A stretch of DNA of 64,000 bases, from NCBI GenBank assembly GCA_958450325.1, contig OY288246.1:41903619-41967618 (forward strand). Direction: 5' to 3'. Both the position numbers and the translations under genes were made by a program. A model generated the notes under the pieces. It did no database searches, was not told where the DNA came from, and saw only the letters and a program-made list of their open reading frames with translations. Position 1 is the stretch's first letter; the number at the start of each line of letters is the position of its first letter. Positions 1 to 10,992 of this stretch are shown here, in pieces. The stretch comes from Agrostemma githago. Taxonomy: Eukaryota > Streptophyta > Magnoliopsida > Caryophyllales > Caryophyllaceae.

Positions 1-2283
1 AAATAGGAAATTATTAGTGAAAATTGTCTCGACAAAAAATATATTTAAAACAAAATCGACTATTTTCTCATTTATTAGAACAAATTGTAAAACGAAAACT
101 AATTTATTAACAAGTATACAAATTTCGATTAAAATATAAAAATACGATTTTTAAGTGAAAATTATAAATTAACAAAACTTGATGAAATATGAAATCGTCA
201 TTATTTAGTTACTAGTGTCACGATAACCAACAAAATATTATAACGATCGTAAGTAATTAAATTACTAATAATTTATGAAACAAAATCGAAAACTTGTAAA
301 ATATTTATAAGGCATACGATTTAAAATTAATATAATTAGCAAATAATAAATAGCTAAAATTAGGAAAACCGAAGTAAGAATATTTACTACATACTACTAC
401 TCAAACATACGATATAAAATCGAGTAACGTCCTAAAGTTACCTTGAGCTGATAACCAAGACGAACACGTACTCGTCCTTGATCAGTCCAAACTCCAAATT
501 GTTAGTAACGTCTTTAAGCTCCAAGATGAAGAATCATTAGTCTTCTCGGCACGCTCCACCACGGAAATCGAGAAGACAAAACAAAGAATGAGACAAGAGT
601 GATCGACACAAAATAGAAAGGACATTGATGTGTCAAACAGGATCCCGAAGGCTGCACTTAATAGGGTCGAATACGAGGATGAGAATTGTCTCGAAAGTGA
701 CGAAACAAAGAAGAATTAAGTAGCCGCAGGAGCTACGCACAAACTAACAGTAACATCACGCATGAATATCGAACTAGATGGCATCTCTAAATTGATTCAT
801 CGATCAGCAACTAGGGAAAGACATTATGACACTAGCAGCGGACTCGGTACTGAAACAGTAGCAGTAGCAAAAGAATAGCATCACTAGCAGCGAAAAGATG
901 CAGATGAAGAAGAAGGGAAGAGAACAGATGAGTAGAAACAAAGAATAGCAACAAGAGGACAAACAAAACGGCAGCATCGTCGATCCAAAAGAACGACTGA
1001 CCGACAAACGCAACAAGAGAAATGAGATGAACAAAACAAAGAAGAAGAACGTGGTGAAACGGACAGCAGTAGATGGAACGACACAAACAACAACATCAAT
1101 TTGAGAAAATGAAATGAAGATTAAGAAGAAGGAAACAGAGGAACTATAAATTGAAACGACAAAACGAAAGGAAGAGGAAGAGACGAACAACAGCATACCA
1201 ATACCCACAACAGTAGCAGCAGAAAGAATGGAAAATAAAAAGGGAATGAAGAAGGTGGGATACGAACAGCAGTAGCAGTACCTTAACAATAGCATAACGC
1301 AGCAGCAGCAGCCAATAGCCAGCGGAGACATCAGCACAGGCGTAGCAGCAGCAGCAAAGAAAACGATGAAGGAAGGAGAAGAAGAAACGAAGAAGAAGAG
1401 GGATACAAACAACATACATACACGAAGAACAGCAAGTTAGAAGGCATGATACGAAAACGTAGCAGCGGCAAAAACGAAACACGGCAGTAGCGAGCATCAA
1501 GACAGAGGAAAACAGAGGGGGTCGGTGGATGAAGATAGTTGCTGGTGAAAAGGAAAGGGGAGGTGAGTGTGCGAGCGTTAATAGCGAAGGAAAAAAAAGA
1601 AAGGTGTGAAGAAGAGATGAATGAAGGGGGGGTTGAACGTGTATGACAGGGGGAGTGAAACGGTGGATTAATAAGTGGGAAGGGGGAAGGAATTGGCTGA
1701 AGTTGAAGTGGGTAAAACAAAAGATAAGGATCAATTAAATGAATCGGCCGGGTATGTGACGAATTCCGCAACGATAGGTTGACTGACCCCTGAATTGAAT
1801 TAAAACTAGCTAATAAAATTAATAACTAGTTGGACCGTCAAATAAAATGAGTAAATAAAATATTCGAGACAAAAACAAAGCTTATAAATAGGTAGACGAT
1901 GAAATGATATTTCCCGAATAATAATAAATTTTCGATAAAGTGAATTAAATTGATTTCTCGAGGAAAGGAAATAATTATTTTGACGGAACTTAAAAATAAT
2001 GAACTTTGAGTCGAAAATAGAAACTCGAGCTTAAATATAAATAAATAAAAAGAATTTAGAATTTAAATTGTCAAAATAGACATTTGACAAGAGTTAAATT
2101 AAATGTATAAAATGAATCGAAACAGAAATAAAAAATATGTTTTAAATATAAGAAGAGTTTGAAACGATTAAACGATAAATTCATTTTATAATAATTTTAA
2201 GAATTACGAGTTAAATCGTAAATAAAATAAAAATACGAATATAACTTTGATTTAATTTACTTTATAAAATCAGGGGTGTTACA
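1..2283 (-). mobile_element. Partial long LTR, TGTAACACCC type, minus strand
   Basis: The right edge reads GGGGTGTTACA, the reverse complement of TGTAACACCCC, and directly beyond it an Athila integrase reading frame resumes. This marks the 5' end of an LTR lying on the minus strand. The body is AT-rich. A strongly purine-biased stretch from about 840 to 1700 (AGCAGCAG and GAAGAAGA runs) gives long low-complexity frames on the minus strand that I do not regard as genes. The start matches that of the LTR at 60739, so both are probably the same broad class; long LTRs beginning TGTAACACCC are typical of Tekay/Del chromoviruses (recalled knowledge). The left end is outside the window, so solo LTR versus full element cannot be decided. 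Confidence 0.6.
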
Positions 2284-2915
2284 GGTTTGGCTTACCATCC
2301 TCAAACAAGCGGTCAAGTGGAAGTATCTAATCGAAAAATTAAATCAATTCTCGAAAAGGTGGTTTCTAGATCAAGAAAGGATTGGAGTACCAAGCTAGAC
2401 GATGCATTATGGGCCTATCGCACCGCATATAAGACACCCATCGGTACATCTCCCTATCGATTAGTCTATGGTAAGGCATGACATCTTCCCGTCGAATTAG
2501 AATACAAAGCTTTTTGGGCAGTAAAAGAGCTTAATTTTGACCGACTCTGAGTGGGGAGAAGCGGTTGCTCCAACTGAATGAATTGGACGAATTCCGTCTA
2601 AGTGCTTATGAAAGTTTCCGAGTCTATAAGGAGCGCACGAAGAAGTGGCATGATAAGCGTATTCTCCCGAAACAATTCAAGGAGGGTGACAAAGTTTTGC
2701 TACACAATTCCCGGCTTCGCATATTCCCGGGTAAGTTGAGATCTAGATGGTCCGGTCCCTTCACCATTACCAATGTCAGAAAATCGGGAGCAATCGAAGT
2801 GCAGAATGAATCAGGAGAAGTCTTTATGGCTAATGGACACCGATTAAAGTTATATCATGAAGATGCAGTAGTAGGTAATATCGACGTGATTTACCTACAA
2901 ACCCCTTCCTCTTGA
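2284..2915 (+). pseudogene. Athila-1 integrase, C-terminal part (broken)
   Basis: The integrase joins retrotransposon cDNA to host DNA. The first residues visible are LAYHPQTSGQVEVSNR, which contain the glutamate of the D,D-35-E triad. They are followed by the SILEKVV and ALWAYRTAYKTPIGTSPY blocks typical of plant Ty3/gypsy integrases. After the core comes the C-terminal domain (LLQLNELDEFRLSAYES, then KKWHDKRI, GDKVLLHNSRLR, SRWSGPF), as in Athila. The two upstream aspartates are missing because the LTR at 1-2283 cuts the gene. An in-frame TGA replaces the cysteine after GKA near 2480, and a frame change lies near 2545. Dead copy. Confidence 0.85.
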
Positions 2916-3089
2916 GGTAATTTCGGTCGAGCGGGACCGTAAAAACCAGCGCTTCTTGGGAGGAAACCCGTGTGTATAACTTCTGTAATTTCCCTTTTTG
3001 TCGCGTGTTAGATTTTTTTTTATTTTTTGAGTGAAAGTAAGGGAGGGTACTGACATTTGTTGCGAAAAGACAACGCAGGTACGACAGGT

Positions 3090-3205
3090 GAACCGCTCTG
3101 TACGCTATCAAATCGAGCGGTACGAAGATGAACCGGGCGGTACAAAAACGAACCGGTCGGTACGCTACCAAAACGAGCGGTTCGATTTTGAACCGATCGG
3201 TTCGC
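3090..3205 (+). repeat. ACCGGTCGGT-type palindrome array upstream of the Athila-1 3' ORF
   Basis: About seven copies of a short motif, variants of GAACCGGTCGGT or CGAGCGGT, are spaced about 18-20 bp apart. The same motif family is arrayed in this element's own LTR (6754-6888). About 25 bp downstream is a TTATA sequence (3229-3233), then a pyrimidine-rich leader, then the ATG of the 3' ORF at 3404. Function unknown; the position suggests a cis-regulatory block. Confidence 0.75.
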
Positions 3206-3403
3206 ACGACGGGACTCTATTCCGAATTACTTATACACCTCTACCCCTCCACCCATCCCCCATTCCCTCATTTCACTCTCTCTCACTAAACCCTTCCCAC
3301 CCCTCTCTACAACAAAATCCCCATAAAAACTCCTCCACCATATTAAATCTCCTTTCCACCTTGCCTTCACCCATACTTTCACCACTCCTCTTCATCTTCA
3401 ACA

Positions 3404-5004
3404 ATGGTTTTCGGAAGGAAAAGGAGGAACGTCACACGTAGGTCAGATTCTCCACCAGAATCATCACATGCAACGGAATCATCGGAAGCACCATCATCAC
3501 CACCATAATTCCCACCAGTAACTGGGTATGAACAAGTTATTTTCGAGTCCGAAAGGCAGCGCGAACTCTTCCTGATCATGGCTTCCAAACCGATAACCCC
3601 TACCCGATTTCTTAGTCATGCTTTATTACGTCGCTGTGGTATCAATGAGTCTATGGAATAGTTTTTTGATAGTACTGGTATGGGTGGTCTATTTAATATG
3701 AATTTACCCACTTACAAAGACTTAACCCTAGAATTCTTTAGCAGTTTTCAGTACAATGAATCTACTGCTACGATGTCATTTAGGATGATGAATCAGACTC
3801 ATACCATCCCCTCAGACTGTTTAGGGATACTTTTCGCTTGGATCCTGGTAATATTTTGAGTGCCCCTGATTGTTTTAGCCATCAGCAGCTTTGGTATTCT
3901 ATTACGGGTCAAGCTTTACCAGCTAGATTTAAGCGTGTCCCGTGTCAGGCTATTCAGCATCCTATAATTAGGATTTGGCAAAGATTTGTTTCTGGGTCGA
4001 TTTTTGGTCGTCATGAACATGGAGCAGTGACCAAAACTGAAAATGAATTGATAGGGATGGCTCTTAATGTCCAATCCCAACCTTTATTTTATTTAGATAT
4101 TTCTTCTCTTATCATGAAACATTTTGGTTTAATTGTTAGTAAAGTGGGACGATTAAAGTCGATTAATGGTGGGGGATTGGTGAATCAACTTGCCCGAACT
4201 CTATTACGAGGAACTTTTGATGAGGATAACCGGGTGCCGATTTCTATGGAAACTTTGTATACTGCTAGTGATTTTCCTGCAGGTTGGTTTTCCGTGAATG
4301 CTGATAATAAATATTTGTGGCACTTTGCTCCGGGTCAATCTCGCCTTCTTCCTGATCCTTCCTTACCGGAGCTATGGCAGAACCCACCGATCGATGACGA
4401 TATCCCACCGCCTGCCGCACCCAGTTACTTACTCACCGTTACCCCCAGAGCTGCTCCACAGGGTAACCGAGGTCGCGCTACTTTTGAGCAAGGTGAAGGT
4501 TCAGGTTCTCGTCAGGCTCCTCAGTTTCAGGCACCTCGTCCGCAGCCTCCTTCTCCGCCCTTTCAGAGGCCATTTGTCCCACCTACAGGTACTTTCTATC
4601 CGCCTCCGCCGGGTTATACGGAGATGCTCCATTTAATGAGGTCGATGTATGTCGACCAACAGCGAGCCTATTATCCACATCTTCGACAGCTACAGCAGCA
4701 GGGTCAGCTACAGCCGACTGATCATTTACCCTCCTGGTTCGGTCCTGACGGTTCGTTTCGAGGACCTACCGGTCCACCTCCTCGTGGTCAGTCCAACTTC
4801 GGGGTGCAGTATGACTATGATATCGCGGTGTCAGCTACTATGGACACGACGATGTATATTCCTGCCATGATGCTTCCTTACATGAAGGTAATACTTTTGC
4901 TGATGAAACCCGGCATGGTGGGCGAGAATTCGTGGACCTTGTGTCTAGTCCGGAGGATGATTATGACATTGATGGGTATGGGTCTGATTCTTAGTCCCGG
5001 TTAG
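3404..5004 (+). pseudogene. Athila 3' ORF (env-position / ATHILA ORF-1 family), broken
   Basis: This is the extra ORF that Athila elements carry between integrase and the 3' LTR. It sits in the env position but its function is not established. I chose the ATG at 3404 because the frame reads a basic start (MVFGRKRRNVTRR), then TPTRFLSHALLRRCGINESME. A conserved middle follows from 3838 (SHQQLWYSITGQALPARFKR, LVNQLARTLLRG), and then a Pro/Gln/Gly-rich tail. Breaks: TAA at 3506, TAG at 3659 (where Trp is expected), and a frame change near 3830. The longest intact stretch is 3838-5004. I see no clear signal peptide or transmembrane segment. The ORF is preceded by a GC palindrome array and a pyrimidine-rich leader. 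Confidence 0.75.
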
Positions 5005-6521
5005 TTGCTGGTTTGGGGGACTTATCCGCTGTACATATTTTGTCGGTACCTTCTCTTACTCTTTTTTTTGTCCCTCTCCATTCTTTATTATACCTTTTTG
5101 TCCTAACTTCTATATATTGGTTCACAATGGGGACATTGTGTGATTTGGTTTGAGGGATGTCTTGTGTGTTTATTTTATTTTTCTTCATAAAAAAAAATCG
5201 TTTTTTACTTAATTTTTCAATTTTTGTGTGATTTTTGTGTGTTTTAGTATAGAGTCGTGTCGGCAATGATGACATTGCGTTTGTCGCATGCTTTTCCTAG
5301 TTCTTTTGCTCTTTCTTGTGAATGACACTTTTTCCCGTTATTTGAGTTTAATATTTCTTGAATCTTGTCGCCGATTATGTTTTGAATGCCAAATGAGTAA
5401 ATTGACCCGTTGTCGAGTAAGCTACTTATATTGTGAGACTTAGATCCTTAAACTGATGACATCCATGATCAGTTTCTTATAGGTTGAGAGTAGTACTCCT
5501 TATGAGACATGTAACATCAAATTGCATAAGCATGACAGTCGTCTCTTAAATACCTGTATGCATTCGGTTTGTGATTGTGACATATGTAGAAGAGGCAATC
5601 CCCTTTCTTTTGTCTAATTCCCATGAACTTCACATAGCCATAATTTGACCTGTTTTGACCCGTTTATTTACTACATGCCATATTTGCCTACCCTAGTCAA
5701 GCTAGTTTGGTTAATTAGACGGAATTGTTTTTTTTCGGGTGAAATTTCGTACTATGTCTTGTTGATTGGAGAAGAAAAAAAAAGATGATGAATTGAAAAG
5801 AAAAATAAAAGAAAAGAAAAAGAAAGGAGATACTTGAAAAGGAAAAAAAGTGAAACAAGAAAAGGAATGTGTTTTTGCTATGAGAAAATAGATTTCTATA
5901 TTTTCGTAGTTATTGGTACGAAGTCGGTAATGAAACAACTGAAAATAAGAAAGTGCTTGGTACTATTTGTAATTCCTTTGATTGAAGATTAGTAAGAATG
6001 GAATGAGTTTAGTTTGGTTACGGTTGGACTAGCTTGGCTTTTATTACCTCCACATATCCAAATCGTTTTGCCCCTTCTTACCCAATTAGCCTCACTTTAT
6101 CCATATGTAACTCCTCGGCATGTGTTTTGGTCCGATTGAATGTACATGTACGGTTGGTAGATATTGATATCATGTTAGATTGCATGCATGTTCTTATAAG
6201 TCGCAGTTAGGTGAGTGTTTTGTCTTTCCGATTTTACATAAACTCACAATATTGCCCTTATTTGAGTGCTGAGTGTAAACCGCCAGAAATCTCGACATAG
6301 ATGGTTATGCAAAATTGAAAGTTTGGCATTTGAATATTAATTGGGTCTTGGTTTTTGGAATTCTTATACTCTTCATCTTTGCTTTAGAATTTGTTTCTTT
6401 AGCTTTGGTGTCATTTGCTTGCGAGAGTTTTAGATTTGAGATGGTGCATGTTGACATAGTTTGCTCTGAGCCATTTTTTGTGCTATCCTATGTGAGTTTG
6501 CTTGGGGACAAGCGAAGGTTC
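5005..6521 (+). other. Athila-1 3' non-coding region with an A/G-rich tract
   Basis: No gene is supported here. The segment holds the internal PPT-like motif (5128-5158) and a strongly A/G-biased tract at about 5768-5876 (GAAAAGAAAAATAAAAGAAA-like). Athila-2 has an A/G-rich tract at a comparable distance before its 3' LTR, so this is a shared structural element and not random drift. Confidence 0.6.
5128..5158 (+). promoter_or_regulatory. Internal polypurine-tract-like motif in Athila-1
   Basis: The bases ATGGGGACATTG followed by GATTTGGTTTGAGGGATG resemble the context of this element's real polypurine tract (TTGGGGACAAGCG then GGTTTGGGGGGATTTGATG, 6502-6540). It lies about 125 bp after the 3' ORF and 1.4 kb before the LTR. 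Athila-2 has a matching motif in the equivalent place. Confidence 0.45.
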
Positions 6522-6535
6522 GGTTTGGGGGGATT
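6522..6535 (+). promoter_or_regulatory. Athila-1 polypurine tract
   Basis: GGTTTGGGGGGATT lies directly before the LTR start TGATGAACGC. This is the expected plus-strand primer site, and the upstream context (GGGGACAAGCGAAGG) is like that of the Athila-2 PPT (GAGGACGAGTAAGGG). Confidence 0.75.
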
Positions 6536-6753
6536 TGATGAACGCAGTTCATATGCATATTTATTCTCACTTTATCCTCCGTTTTTACCGATTTTACATG
6601 CCTTAAGAATAATTTAGTAGCCTTTTATCCGTAGTTTGTTATGCCGGGTATATGGTTTATGTTTTGACAGGAAACATAGCAAAAGACGGAGTTAAGAGCT
6701 ACAAATGAAGAAAACAAGAAGAAAAAAAGACAGCAAGGCAGACAACGAATGCC

Positions 6754-6888
6754 GAACCGGTCGGTTTGATCCTGTACCGGTCGGTATGATGCCGAACCGG
6801 TCAGTTTGATCTTGTATCGAGCGGTTTGAAATCGAACCGGTCGGTTTGTATTTGTACCGCTCGGTTTGTTTGTGAACCGAGCGGTTCG
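6754..6888 (+). repeat. ACCGGTCGGT array in the Athila-1 LTR
   Basis: About seven motif copies (GAACCGGTCGGTTTG, GTACCGGTCGG, GAACCGAGCGGTTCG) are spaced roughly every 18-20 bp. The array ends about 118 bp before the TATA box. It is the same motif family as at 3090-3205. Confidence 0.75.
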
Positions 6889-7005
6889 CCATGCGGTAGA
6901 TGGAATTTCCTAATTTCCGAAGAATTCTTATTTCACCCTAATTAGAATCCTACGGGATTATTTTAGACTATATTCTACTTTTCTAATTAAATTCATTGTA
7001 ATAAG

Positions 7006-7013
7006 TATAAATA
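7006..7013 (+). promoter_or_regulatory. TATA box of the Athila-1 LTR
   Basis: TATAAATA lies in AGTATAAATACCC, downstream of the GC array, as in the Athila-2 LTRs (TATAAATACTCC or TATAAATACTT). Confidence 0.65.
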
Positions 7014-7825
7014 CCCTTTTGAGGGCTAGGTTTAAGGACAACTTTTATTCATTCAAAAACTCTAGTTTTAGTTTTATTATTAGCATCGGAATTCTGTAAG
7101 CTTGTAGCGGTACTTTTTAGCTATTATTCAATCTTTCAGGTCTTCATAATCGGTATTTTTCCCTTTTCTCTTATTTACATATTAATCTCAATTATGCTCA
7201 ATTATTTTGTCGTTTCATCTTTCATCATGAGTAGCTAATTTATTCTTCTAGGGTTGAAGGGGATCTATGTTAATTGAATTGGGGATGTTAGTTTAATTAT
7301 TTATTCGATTGATCATTCATATGTTATTGCCTTACTACTTGTTTTTTTATCGTTGTTCGATTAGTTTGAGACGTTGAACTAGTTGAATGTTTAGGAACCC
7401 GAACCTAAGATCGAAAGCCTGGTGAGGGTAGACTTACAAGTAAGTGGGTAGGATAATCTGGTAAGTTGCGAGAGCCCGTCAGAATCTATCCTAAGGTTGA
7501 CATAAGATCCGAGAGGCCGTGTCTTTGCCCTAAATAACTTTGATTGATTGATTGAATGATTAATTAACTTTACCCAATTTAATTGCATAGTGAACCGTAA
7601 GACCCTAGATCTCTTTTAATATTGTTAGAACCCTCAATTTATATTACTGCAATAGTTTAGAAAACAAACACAAACAATTCGGAATTGAAATAGTTTAGAA
7701 TCAATTATAGATAATTTACAATATTCATCCATCTCGCTGTGGTTCGACCCTTACTTGCTGTTAGCTGTTTGTTAGTCGTTAGTTAGGTTTATTTTGATTA
7801 AGGTGATACGACTTTAGCCTTATCA

Positions 7826-9062
7826 CTACCAAACGTTGATAGGTTGCCCCTGCATTTTTGAGGCCGAAGGGCATCATCTTGTACATGTACGTTCCTGCGC
7901 TTGTGATGAATGCACATTTCACCCTGTCTGGCTGCCATAGGTATACCTGGTGGTAACCTGAGAAGGCATCCAGGAAACTTAACATCGAGTGCCCACTGGT
8001 AGCGTCGACTAGCTGATCAATCCTTGGTAGGGGTAGCAATCTTTTGGACATGCTTTGTTAAGGTTGGTGAAGTCCACGCACATTCTCCAAGCCCCTGAGT
8101 CTTTCTTCACCATCACCACATTAGCAAGTCATTCTGGGTAGTCGCAGCTTTCGATGAAGTCGGCTTTCAAGAGCTTTTTAATTTCCTCTTTGATAGCCAA
8201 GTCCTTCTCAGCTGAGGTCTTTCTCTTCTTTTGCTTTACTGGTCGAGGATCTGGGTCGACGATCAGCTTGTGAACAATATGACTTGGGTCAACTCCCAGC
8301 ATTTCGTCGGCCGAGGAAGCAAGGATGTCTTTGTTGTCCTGTAGGACTTTGATCAGCCTTTCTCTATAGAGGTCAGTGCTGACCAGGACTGGCATTCCTG
8401 GCTCTAGCTCCACCAGCATGCTCTCACCCCCAGGTTCTGGGTGATCAGCTGGTTTCTCCATGGCCCATTGGTCAGCCAGAATCTCTCCCCCCTGCTGGGG
8501 GAGATGTCTGCCTTTCTTTTCCCTTTTTTTAGCCTCATGGGTGCGCAGGGCGACTGAATAGCACTGCCTGGCCGACTCTTGATCTCCGCGGATCTTGCCT
8601 TCCATACCGAAGTCAGTGACGTAGGCTACGGTCAGCGCTCTGATAGATATGGCTGCCTCTACCTCGTCTAGGGTGGCTCTGCCAATGAGGGCATTGTATG
8701 CTGACTTTGCGTCCACCACTACAAAGGACGCTTGGATATTCCTGGCAGATGCCCCCTCTCTGAACGTGACAGGCAGTTCAATTATTCCCATTGGGAGAAT
8801 ACCTGCGCCACTGAATCCATACAGGGACCCCGGGGCAGGTTTGAGATGTCTCCTTTCTAATTTCATTTTTTCAAAGGCCTCCTTATACAACATATTCGTA
8901 TACGCGCCGGTGTCCACCATATATCTTCTCACTATATGGTTATTAATGACCAATGGCAGTACCAGGGGATCGCTGTGGGGGTAAACCACTCGGCCTGAAT
9001 CTTCCGGGGTTATGTTGAGGGTCAGGGCGGTCGGGCTTCCAGCTCTCTTTGCGTAGCAGATC
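7826..9062 (-). pseudogene. Y protease and N-terminal reverse transcriptase (broken)
   Basis: On the minus strand the frame first gives an aspartic protease: RRYMVDTGAYTNMLY holds the active-site DTG and ALIGRATLDEVEAA the second half. A linker follows (DPDPRPVKQKKRKTSAEKDL), then the RT start (ADFIESCDYPE, LANVVMVKK, CVDFTNLNKACPKD, SFLDAFSGYHQV, MPFGLKNAGATYQRLV). Breaks: TGA replaces Trp in the YPEW motif near 8129, and a base is missing in a C-run near 8040 (CYPLPRID block). RT motifs up to GATYQRLV are present; the catalytic YXDD region is absent because Athila-1 interrupts the gene at 7826. The protein would process the polyprotein and copy RNA into DNA; this copy cannot. Confidence 0.85.
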
Positions 9063-9246
9063 TGATTTCAGAGCTCACGGAGTTGCCGTTTCCGGCCCCT
9101 TCGGCTTGTCTGATAGCCAACATCCCCTAATATCACATGAATGACCTTCTGGTTTTTGTTTCTGGCGGCGTAGTCGCTTAGCCAGCCATTTTTGATAAGC
9201 TTCTCTATCTCGTCTTTCAGGTGTCGGCACTTTTCAGTCGTGTGCC

Positions 9247-10865
9247 CTATGCTATCATGAAACGTGCAGAATTACTTTGGGTCGCCTTTTGGGTTCCGCA
9301 GTTTGTTTGGGCGATTCCATTTCGCCGCTTCTTTTTCAAGCTCGAATATCTTAGCCCTTGATTTGTTGAGGGCAGTGTGACTGTCGAACTTCGGCTGGTA
9401 TGGTATGCGCTCCTTTCTTGGGGCGCCCCCTTCTTCTGCTCTCTACTTTCCCGCTGACTCTCCCCTGCTGCGCCCACCCTGCGGTCCCCCCGAGGTCTGT
9501 TAGACACCGCGGGGGTATCCGACAGTTTTTGGTACTCCTCCCATAGCATGAAACCCTCAACTATCTTTCGTGCTTTAGCCAGGGATTCAGGCTGGGCTCG
9601 GATAAGCTGATTCTTCATTTCTCCCGACAACAATGAGTTAGTCAGGGCGTAGGCCGCGGTGGGGTCATCGATCTCTCTGACTTGCTGGAAGGCCAGGTCA
9701 AATATCTTGAGATATTCCCTGATAGACTCATCTTTCTTTTGCTTCAAGGTCATCAGGTCGAAACGAGTCAGTTTGCGCCTCTTCATAGGTATAAATCGAT
9801 CCCTCTGGTAGGTCACGAAACCACCCTGGGCCAAACCCACCAGGGTATAGGAAAGATTTTACACTACGCAGCATCGTCGGCGTCATACATTCCCGAATGG
9901 CTCTCATAAGCGGCCAGATGATCCTTAGGGTCGGTGGTTCCGTCGAACTTGACCATGGGCATATTTATCTCTGGGATTAGACAACTTTGGACGTCCGCAT
10001 GAAGGGGCGTCCTGGTGGGCATGCCCAGCATCTTAGACCGGCTCCCTGTGGAATAGTAACTGTAGTCATCCCATTTGTTAGGCGTTGGTGCCTTGGCACT
10101 TGGAGAGCGATGCCTGGGCGTGTGCCTGCTCATAACCTCATCCTCTCTTGCGGAGAACTGATGTTGAGAATGGGGCCTCTTCTCATGAGGCGTTGCGGGG
10201 GCTCGACCTCCGGCTCTCGACTGTGATGATGCCTTGGCTCAATTGGCTGGCCTTGATTGAGCCTGGCCTTCATGCCCTTTGACAGCCCCGACGCTTGTTT
10301 CTGATTCCCGACTAGTGTTAGTCTGCTGAACACCCTGGTCCATTTTGGTCCTAGGCGCTTCGAGACGGGCTCCCTTGGGTTCAACCGTTCTCGCATTTCT
10401 TGAGACAGGGATCCCTTCTTTGTTGACGTAGGTTAATCCAGAGTGTGAACAGATCTGTCCTTCTGTTGAGGTGGCTGTTCTTTGGTGTCGGTCAAGCAAG
10501 AGTCGCTTCTTTGCCTGGACATACCCCCTGGCCGCATTTTTCACCTTTCTCTGGATACTCCTGGCGGCGGTTTGCTTCATGCCCCCAGCGTCATCAGTGC
10601 TTGTGAAATGTAGGTGCCTGGGGGTTGTTGCTATTCCGCCTACCAGGTCCTCTGGGGTAACCTGCTTATCAAGCATCACCGAGAGGGAGGCGACAGCCTG
10701 CTTGGCCTGGCAGGAGTGAGCCCTAGGTTTAGACCTTGCTCTATCTCCTGCTCAGCAGCGGTTGTCGCTCCCTTGCTCGGGGCTCCATGGAGGGTAGCCT
10801 ACTCAACTCCTCGGAGTGTGGCGGCAGGCGTTACTTTCCTTGGTGTAATGGGCATTCCGAACTGG
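9247..10865 (-). pseudogene. Y gag polyprotein (broken)
   Basis: Gag forms the virus-like particle in which reverse transcription occurs. Minus-strand pieces in different frames together make a Tat-type gag: an N-terminal part (DKQVTPEDLVGG, about 10679-10239), a middle with IPEINMPMVKFDGTTDPKDHL (10133-9864), and the retrotransposon gag domain (KKDESIREYLKIFDLAFQQV, NSLLSGEMKNQLIRAQPESL, 9840-9247). At least three frame changes separate them. An upstream start MPITPRKVTPAATLRGVE near 10858 runs quickly into a stop. Confidence 0.75.
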
Positions 10866-10971
10866 GGGACGACCATCTGTCCCGTCGGGTCAACTCCCCC
10901 TCAGTTTCTAAAACTTCGTGCATCTTTTGATGGCTTTTTTCATTCTCTAAGGATGGTCAACTCAAAATTTA

Positions 10972-10989
10972 TCCCCACAGATGGCACCA
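10972..10989 (-). promoter_or_regulatory. Primer binding site of element Y
   Basis: On the minus strand TGGTGCCATCTGTGGGGA begins three bases after the LTR end (GGAACA). Its form (TGGNGCC...TGTGGGGA) is the usual Tat/Retand-type primer site. I do not assign the tRNA. Confidence 0.6.
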
Positions 10990-10992
10990 AGT

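Larger units (their letters stand above)
2284..7825 (+). mobile_element. Athila-1: 3' portion of an Athila-type Ty3/gypsy element
   Basis: In order on the plus strand: C-terminal integrase, a GC palindrome array, an Athila 3' ORF, an A/G-rich tract, a polypurine tract and a 3' LTR. This is the standard 3' half of an Athila element. The 5' half (5' LTR, gag, protease, RT, RNase H) should lie left of the window, because the element is interrupted at 2283 by a younger LTR. The right end (7825) abuts the reverse transcriptase of a minus-strand Tat element, so Athila-1 inserted into that gene. The base run after the LTR, CTACC (7826-7830), is the expected TSD, but its partner is outside the window. 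Confidence 0.8.
6536..7825 (+). repeat. Athila-1 3' LTR (1290 bp)
   Basis: It starts TGATGAACGC after the PPT and ends GCCTTATCA at the junction with the Y reverse transcriptase. Internal landmarks in order: a GC palindrome array (6754-6888), a TATA box (7006-7013), the block AAGTTGCGAGAGCCCG near 7463, and near the end the GGTTCGACCCTTACTTGC block. The last two blocks recur in diverged form in the Athila-2 LTRs in the same order. The 5' LTR is not in the window, so LTR divergence cannot be judged. Confidence 0.75.

Noticed and set aside
800..1775. Long minus-strand reading frames rich in Phe, Ser, Leu and Cys
   Set aside because: They come from a purine-rich, low-complexity stretch of LTR sequence; several frames are open at once and none has a domain-like pattern.
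6315..6617. Plus-strand frame of 100 residues with hydrophobic stretches
   Set aside because: It crosses the polypurine tract and the LTR start, so it is not a gene.
8649..8984. Plus-strand frame opposite the Y protease, and CACTACAAAG at 8716
   Set aside because: The frame is the antisense shadow of the protease; the CACTA-like bases are part of its coding sequence and no subterminal repeats flank them.
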